A stretch of 64,000 nucleotides of DNA from Solimonas sp. K1W22B-7. GTDB lineage: Bacteria > Pseudomonadota > Gammaproteobacteria > Nevskiales > Nevskiaceae. Below the pieces are notes generated by a model. That model was not told the DNA's origin, did not search any database, and saw only the letters and a program-made list of their open reading frames with translations. How positions within the stretch are numbered: the stretch's first letter is position 1; each line of letters opens with the position of its first letter. Both the position numbers and the translations under genes were made by a program. Location: the NCBI RefSeq assembly GCF_003428335.1, contig NZ_CP031704.1:4600071-4664070 (forward strand), given 5' to 3'. Positions 60,472 through 64,000 of the stretch are shown piece by piece.

Positions 60472-61083
60472 ATGCTCCAAACTGATGAGACTTCTTTGCG
60501 GCAGCGCAAAAAAAACGAACTGCGCGAGCGGCTGGTCGCCGTCACGGTGGAACTGGTCGGCGAACGCGGGCTCGATGGCTTTACCGTGGACGAGATCGCC
60601 GCCCGCGCCGGGGTCGGCCGCGCCACCTTCTTCCGCTATTTCGAGTCGCTGAACGCCGCGATCGTGGTCGGCTTCTACGAACAGCGGCTGCGCGCGATGG
60701 TGGCGCTGGTGCATGAGGCGCCGGCAGCGCTGGGCCCGGTGGACACCCTGGGCTGGATGTTTGATCGCATGGTGGCGCTGCACCACCAGGAGCAGGCCGC
60801 GGTGTTGCGGCAATTCCTCCTCCTGCAATCGTCCAAGACCCTGCAGGCCATCGCGCTGCAGCACCAGGCCACGGTGCACGAGGAGGTGCTGGCCGAAGCA
60901 CTGCTGCCCCGCTTCGGCCGCCTGCGCAAGGACGACCTGCGCCCGCGCATCCTGGTTTCAGCGACGCTGGCCGCCATCCGCAGCATGGCGGACATCTGGG
61001 CACAGGGCGGCGGCCGCATGGACCTGCAGAAGATGATGCGGCAGGTGATACGGCAGCTGAAGGAAGGTTTCGGCGCCGATTGA
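60472..61083 (+). CDS. TetR-family transcriptional regulator
   Basis: A 203-residue TetR repressor. The HTH domain is at about 14-60: ELRERLVAVTVELVGERGLDGFTVDEIAARAGVGRATFFRYFESLNAAI. The C-terminal TetR domain has QEQAAVLRQFLLLQSSKTLQAIAL. It is divergent from the DUF1329-DUF1302 operon, which it likely controls; the 91-bp gap is AT-rich and holds the short palindrome CGAGTCTCG. No ribosome site is apparent. Confidence 0.88.
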   Translation: MLQTDETSLRQRKKNELRERLVAVTVELVGERGLDGFTVDEIAARAGVGRATFFRYFESLNAAIVVGFYEQRLRAMVALVHEAPAALGPVDTLGWMFDRMVALHHQEQAAVLRQFLLLQSSKTLQAIALQHQATVHEEVLAEALLPRFGRLRKDDLRPRILVSATLAAIRSMADIWAQGGGRMDLQKMMRQVIRQLKEGFGAD

Positions 61084-61168
61084 GGCGGGTCGGCGCGCAC
61101 GGCATTGTCGCCGGCCGGCGTCCTCGCCACACTAGGGCCATGATCCTTCCCTGGCCGCACTGCCCCGC

Positions 61169-62068
61169 ATGACCCTCCGCCACTGGAAAGAGGCTGGCTC
61201 GTACTTCAGGTTCCGCGACCACTCCATCTTCTACCGCGGCGACGGCCGCGGGCGGACCGGGCTGCTGTGCATCCATGGCTTTCCCACCGCATCCTGGGAC
61301 TGGGAGCCCCTGTGGCTCTCGCTGCGCCATCGCTTCGACCACGTGGTGGCACCGGACCTGCTGGGCTTCGGCTGGTCGGCCAAGCCGCGCGGCCACGACT
61401 ATTCCCTGGTCGAACAGGCCGATCTCTGCGACGCCCTGCTGGCCGAGCGCGGCATCGAGCGCGTCCACGTGCTGGCCCACGACTATGGCGTCAGCGTGGC
61501 GCAGGAGCTGCTGGCGCGCGAACTGAGCCAGCCGCGGCGGCGCGCGCAAATCCTGTCGGTGGTATTCCTCAACGGCGGCCTGTTCCCGGAAACGCACCGC
61601 GCGCTGTGGCAGCAGCGCTGGCTCAACGGCCCGCTGGGGCCGGTGCTGTCGCGGCTGATGAACGAAAAGCGCTTCGGCCAGAGCTTCAGCCGGGTGTTCG
61701 GCCCCGACACCCGCCCCGGACTGATCGAGCTGCACGATTTCTGGCAGCTGATCGCCCACCAGGACGGCCATCACATCTCCCACCGGCTGATCCGCTACAT
61801 CCGCGAGCGGCGCATGAACCGTGCGCGCTGGGTGGCCGCCCTGCAGCGCTCGCCGGTGCCGCTGCGCCTGATCAACGGCCCCGAGGACCCGGTTTCAGGC
61901 GCGCACCTGCTGCAGCGCTACCGCGAGCTGGTGCCGGACCCGGACACCGTCAGCATCACCGGCGTCGGCCACTACCCCCAGGTGGAGGCGCCGGACCGGG
62001 TCCTGCGCGCCTTCCACGAGTTTCATGACCGCCTGTCTGGAGAAAAGCAGGGCCGACCGCTATCCTGA
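61169..62068 (+). CDS. Alpha/beta hydrolase, epoxide hydrolase/haloalkane dehalogenase-like
   Basis: A 299-residue hydrolase. HGFPTASWDW carries the HGxP oxyanion motif of epoxide hydrolases. The nucleophile elbow is LAHDYGVS with Asp105, so an aspartyl-ester mechanism is indicated. The histidine is in GVGHYPQVEAPD. The cap region (about 130-215) is helical with no clear paired tyrosines of classic epoxide hydrolases, so substrate class is open. Asp in NGPEDPVSG is the likely acid. It lies 85 bases after the TetR gene and before the kinases. Confidence 0.82.
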   Translation: MTLRHWKEAGSYFRFRDHSIFYRGDGRGRTGLLCIHGFPTASWDWEPLWLSLRHRFDHVVAPDLLGFGWSAKPRGHDYSLVEQADLCDALLAERGIERVHVLAHDYGVSVAQELLARELSQPRRRAQILSVVFLNGGLFPETHRALWQQRWLNGPLGPVLSRLMNEKRFGQSFSRVFGPDTRPGLIELHDFWQLIAHQDGHHISHRLIRYIRERRMNRARWVAALQRSPVPLRLINGPEDPVSGAHLLQRYRELVPDPDTVSITGVGHYPQVEAPDRVLRAFHEFHDRLSGEKQGRPLS

Positions 62069-62070
62069 GG

Positions 62071-62091
62071 CCATCCGCTCCTTGCGGATGG
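62071..62091. repeat. Short perfect hairpin before kinase gene
   Basis: CCATCCGC (62071-62078) and GCGGATGG (62084-62091) are perfect 8-bp arms with a 5-base loop, starting three bases after the hydrolase stop. There is no T-run; it could weaken read-through into the kinase gene. Confidence 0.5.
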
Positions 62092-62143
62092 GGGATGAGG
62101 GTTTGGGGATCATGCATAGCGGTTCACGGGACGCATCAGGACG

Positions 62144-63472
62144 ATGAGCGACACCCATGTAACCGAGGGCCAGCAGGGCCGCCTTCCGGAAGGAATACCG
62201 GAACAGATCGGCAAGTACGAAGTCCGCGGCGAAATCGGCCGTGGCGCCTGCGGCGTGGTCTACAAGGGCTTCGACCCCTTCGTGCAGCGCGACGTCGCCA
62301 TCAAGGTGGCCCTGCACGACGCCGACTTCAAGGCCGACACCACGACCCACGAGCGCGCCTTTTTCGCCGAGGCCCGTGCCGCCGGCATGCTGGCACACCC
62401 GCACATCGTCTCGCTGCACGACGCCGGCGTCGAGGGCGAGCTCAGCTACCTGGTGATGGAATACATCGACGGCGAGACGCTGCAGCCGCTGTGCCGCTCC
62501 AAGGGCGCGCGCGCGCCGCTGGACCAGGTGATCGACATCATCTTCAAGTGCGCCAAGGCGCTGGACTATGCCCACAGCAAGGGCGTGCTCCACCGCGACA
62601 TCAAGCCCAGCAACATCATGCTGACGCGCGACGGCGTACCCAAGGTGATGGACTTCTCCATCGCCGAGATCAACGCCGGCGAAGCGCGCGACCCCGAGCA
62701 GGGCGTGATGGGCTCGCCGCTGTACATGGCGCCGGAACAGATCCGCCGCGAGACGCTGGGCCCCACCACCGACCTCTACGCGCTGGGCGCGGTGATGTAC
62801 CAGCTGCTGACCGGCCTGCCGCCGTTCCCGATCCAGGAAATCCCCAAGCTCTTCACCGCCATCAAGACCCAGCCGGCGCCGCGCGTGCGCGAACTGCGGC
62901 CGGACGTGCCGGAGGCGGTGTCGGAAGTGGTGTCGCGCCTGCTGCTCAAGACGCCGGGCGAGCGCTACCAGAGCGGCGGCGAGCTGGCCGTGACGCTGAC
63001 GCGCCTGTTCGACCAGCTGCGCCAGCAGGGCCTGGTGATCAGCCGCCGCGAATCGCGCGACTCGCTGCGCCGCCTGCATTTCTTCGACGGCTTCTCCGAC
63101 GAGGAGATCGACGAGATACTCAACGCCAGCAGCATGGCCACCTACCAGGCCGGCGAGACGATCATCGCCGAGGGCGACATCGACGACTCCTTCTACATCC
63201 TGGCGCTGGGCAGCGCCGAGGTGCGCAAGGGCGGCAAGGCGATCTACCGCCTGGAGAAGGGCGAGTGCGTCGGCGAGATCGGCTTTCTGTCGGCCACCAA
63301 GCGCACCGCCACGGTGGTGGCACTGAACAAGGTGCTGGCGCTGAAGATCAACGCCACCCTGATGGAACGGGTGTCCCGCGACTGCCAGCTCAGATTTTAC
63401 AAGGTTTTCACACAGACCCTGATCTATCGCCTGTCGGTTACCAGCGCGCGCCTGTCGGCCCTGACGGCTTGA
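62144..63472 (+). CDS. Ser/Thr protein kinase with C-terminal cyclic-nucleotide-binding domain
   Basis: A 442-residue Hanks-type kinase. The Gly-rich loop is GEIGRGACGVVY (29-40), the ATP lysine is Lys54 (VAIKVAL), the catalytic loop is HRDIKPSN (150-157), and the metal aspartate is in MDFSIAE (Asp170, with Ser instead of the usual Gly of DFG). MGSPLYMAPEQ closes the activation segment. Residues about 315-430 form a cNMP-binding domain whose cassette is GEIGFLSATKRTATV. There is no membrane helix, so it is cytoplasmic. It may phosphorylate targets in response to cAMP or cGMP; the FHA protein at 34849 is a possible reader of its product. Confidence 0.9.
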   Translation: MSDTHVTEGQQGRLPEGIPEQIGKYEVRGEIGRGACGVVYKGFDPFVQRDVAIKVALHDADFKADTTTHERAFFAEARAAGMLAHPHIVSLHDAGVEGELSYLVMEYIDGETLQPLCRSKGARAPLDQVIDIIFKCAKALDYAHSKGVLHRDIKPSNIMLTRDGVPKVMDFSIAEINAGEARDPEQGVMGSPLYMAPEQIRRETLGPTTDLYALGAVMYQLLTGLPPFPIQEIPKLFTAIKTQPAPRVRELRPDVPEAVSEVVSRLLLKTPGERYQSGGELAVTLTRLFDQLRQQGLVISRRESRDSLRRLHFFDGFSDEEIDEILNASSMATYQAGETIIAEGDIDDSFYILALGSAEVRKGGKAIYRLEKGECVGEIGFLSATKRTATVVALNKVLALKINATLMERVSRDCQLRFYKVFTQTLIYRLSVTSARLSALTA

Positions 63473-63618
63473 GTCAATCCTCCTATCCCTTGAAAATCAT
63501 CAACTTGCACCAAAATCGTGCAGGTCGCGGGAAAACCCTCTTGGCAAGCTGAGCGTCACGTCAGGTATCCTGCGAAATACATAGACGCCGCTGGGTTTCA
63601 CGCGGCCGTGGGGATCAC

Positions 63619-64000
63619 GTGCAGTTAGAGAAAAGCAACCCGGTGACGAAGTCGCGCCGGCGTGTGGGAGATACGGAGGTCAGCGCCATCCGCCGACCTG
63701 CCGATCTGCCTGACTCGCCGCCGCAGCAGATCGCCAAGTATGAAATCCGTGGCGAACTCGGCCGCGGTGCCTGTGGCGTGGTCTACAAGGCCTTCGACCC
63801 CTTCGTGCAGCGCGACGTCGCCATCAAGGTGGCGATGCAGGACCAGGAATTCCGCTCCGACGTCGACCACGAGCGCACCTTCTTCGCCGAGGCCCGCGCC
63901 GCCGGCATGCTGTCGCACAAGCACATCGTCTCGCTCTACGACGCCGGCGTCGAAGGCGAACTCAGCTACCTGGTGATGGAGTACATCGACGGCGAGACGC
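63619..64000 (+). CDS. Second Ser/Thr protein kinase, 3' end beyond the window
   Basis: The first 127 residues of a kinase very similar to the one just upstream. The likely start is GTG at 63619 (GGGG a few bases before); GTG codons at 63643 and 63664 are alternatives and no ATG exists in frame. After a basic N-terminal tail come GELGRGACGVVYKAFDPF, the ATP lysine in VAIKVAMQDQEF, and ARAAGMLSHKHIVSLYDAGVEGELSYLVMEYIDGET. Long stretches are almost identical in DNA to 62230-62470, indicating a tandem duplication. The gene is cut by the window end, so a cNMP domain cannot be checked. Confidence 0.85.
   Translation, partial: MQLEKSNPVTKSRRRVGDTEVSAIRRPADLPDSPPQQIAKYEIRGELGRGACGVVYKAFDPFVQRDVAIKVAMQDQEFRSDVDHERTFFAEARAAGMLSHKHIVSLYDAGVEGELSYLVMEYIDGET

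Noticed and set aside
63662-63976. A 104-residue plus-strand frame starting ATG-like at the second kinase
   Set aside because: It is Arg/Ser-rich and out of frame with the kinase motifs, which are read from GTG at 63619.

Overview
The window is high-GC, densely coded DNA from a gammaproteobacterium. RpoH, DusB, Ni-type glyoxalase I, OMPLA, TolC/RND efflux, a DUF1302/DUF1329 pair, trans-acting enoyl-reductase-like proteins, several SDRs and many TetR regulators together suggest the Nevskiales (Solimonas-like) or a close relative. This placement is inferred from gene content only. No tRNA, rRNA or CRISPR array was seen.

Layout. 1-1586: end of rpoH with its terminator, a methyltransferase and a CoA-binding protein. 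1692-6001: secreted esterase, then a lipid-type oxidoreductase run (two SDRs, a saccharopine-dehydrogenase-like reductase, glyoxalase). 6031-12802: a signalling block with STAS protein, MBL-fold hydrolase, CHASE2-SpoIIE phosphatase, FecR protein, OmpA lipoprotein and an RsbW-like kinase; together these make a complete partner-switching set. 12903-17757: housekeeping genes (YheT hydrolase, dusB, RsmB-like methyltransferase). 17861-18099: a tiny Lys/Ala-rich gene with its own promoter, leader hairpin and terminator. 18160-27532: response regulator, alcohol dehydrogenase, small membrane and envelope proteins, a DsbD-type thiol reductase and a class III nucleotidyl cyclase. 27892-28500: a lone AbiEi-like protein behind an AT-rich promoter. 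28574: pldA.

29998-45015 is the centrepiece: a pentahaem cytochrome transcribed divergently from a tightly packed six-gene operon. The operon encodes an FAD / double cNMP-binding / four-cluster ferredoxin fusion, a di-haem b membrane protein, a membrane-anchored FHA-decahaem cytochrome, a tandem GlcG (haem-binding) lipoprotein, an outer-membrane barrel with two FimV/LysM-like domains, and a decahaem cytochrome with an LVIVD propeller. Read in order it looks like an electron route from a cytoplasmic flavoprotein through the inner membrane and periplasm to the outer membrane, with cyclic-nucleotide and phosphothreonine input domains. I do not recognise it as a named system.

45383-51621: TetR plus a TolC-MFP-RND efflux operon. 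51671-52689: an IS30-family element inserted between the arms of an inverted repeat. 53450-61083: SDR, a tannase-like hydrolase, two TetR genes and the DUF1302/DUF1329 pair, probably lipid or steroid related. 61169-64000: an epoxide-hydrolase-like enzyme and two tandem, recently duplicated Ser/Thr kinases. The first kinase carries a cNMP-binding domain; the second runs off the window.

Most convergent gene ends have a long inverted repeat between them, from several repeat families, which suggests repeats are used as bidirectional terminators here.
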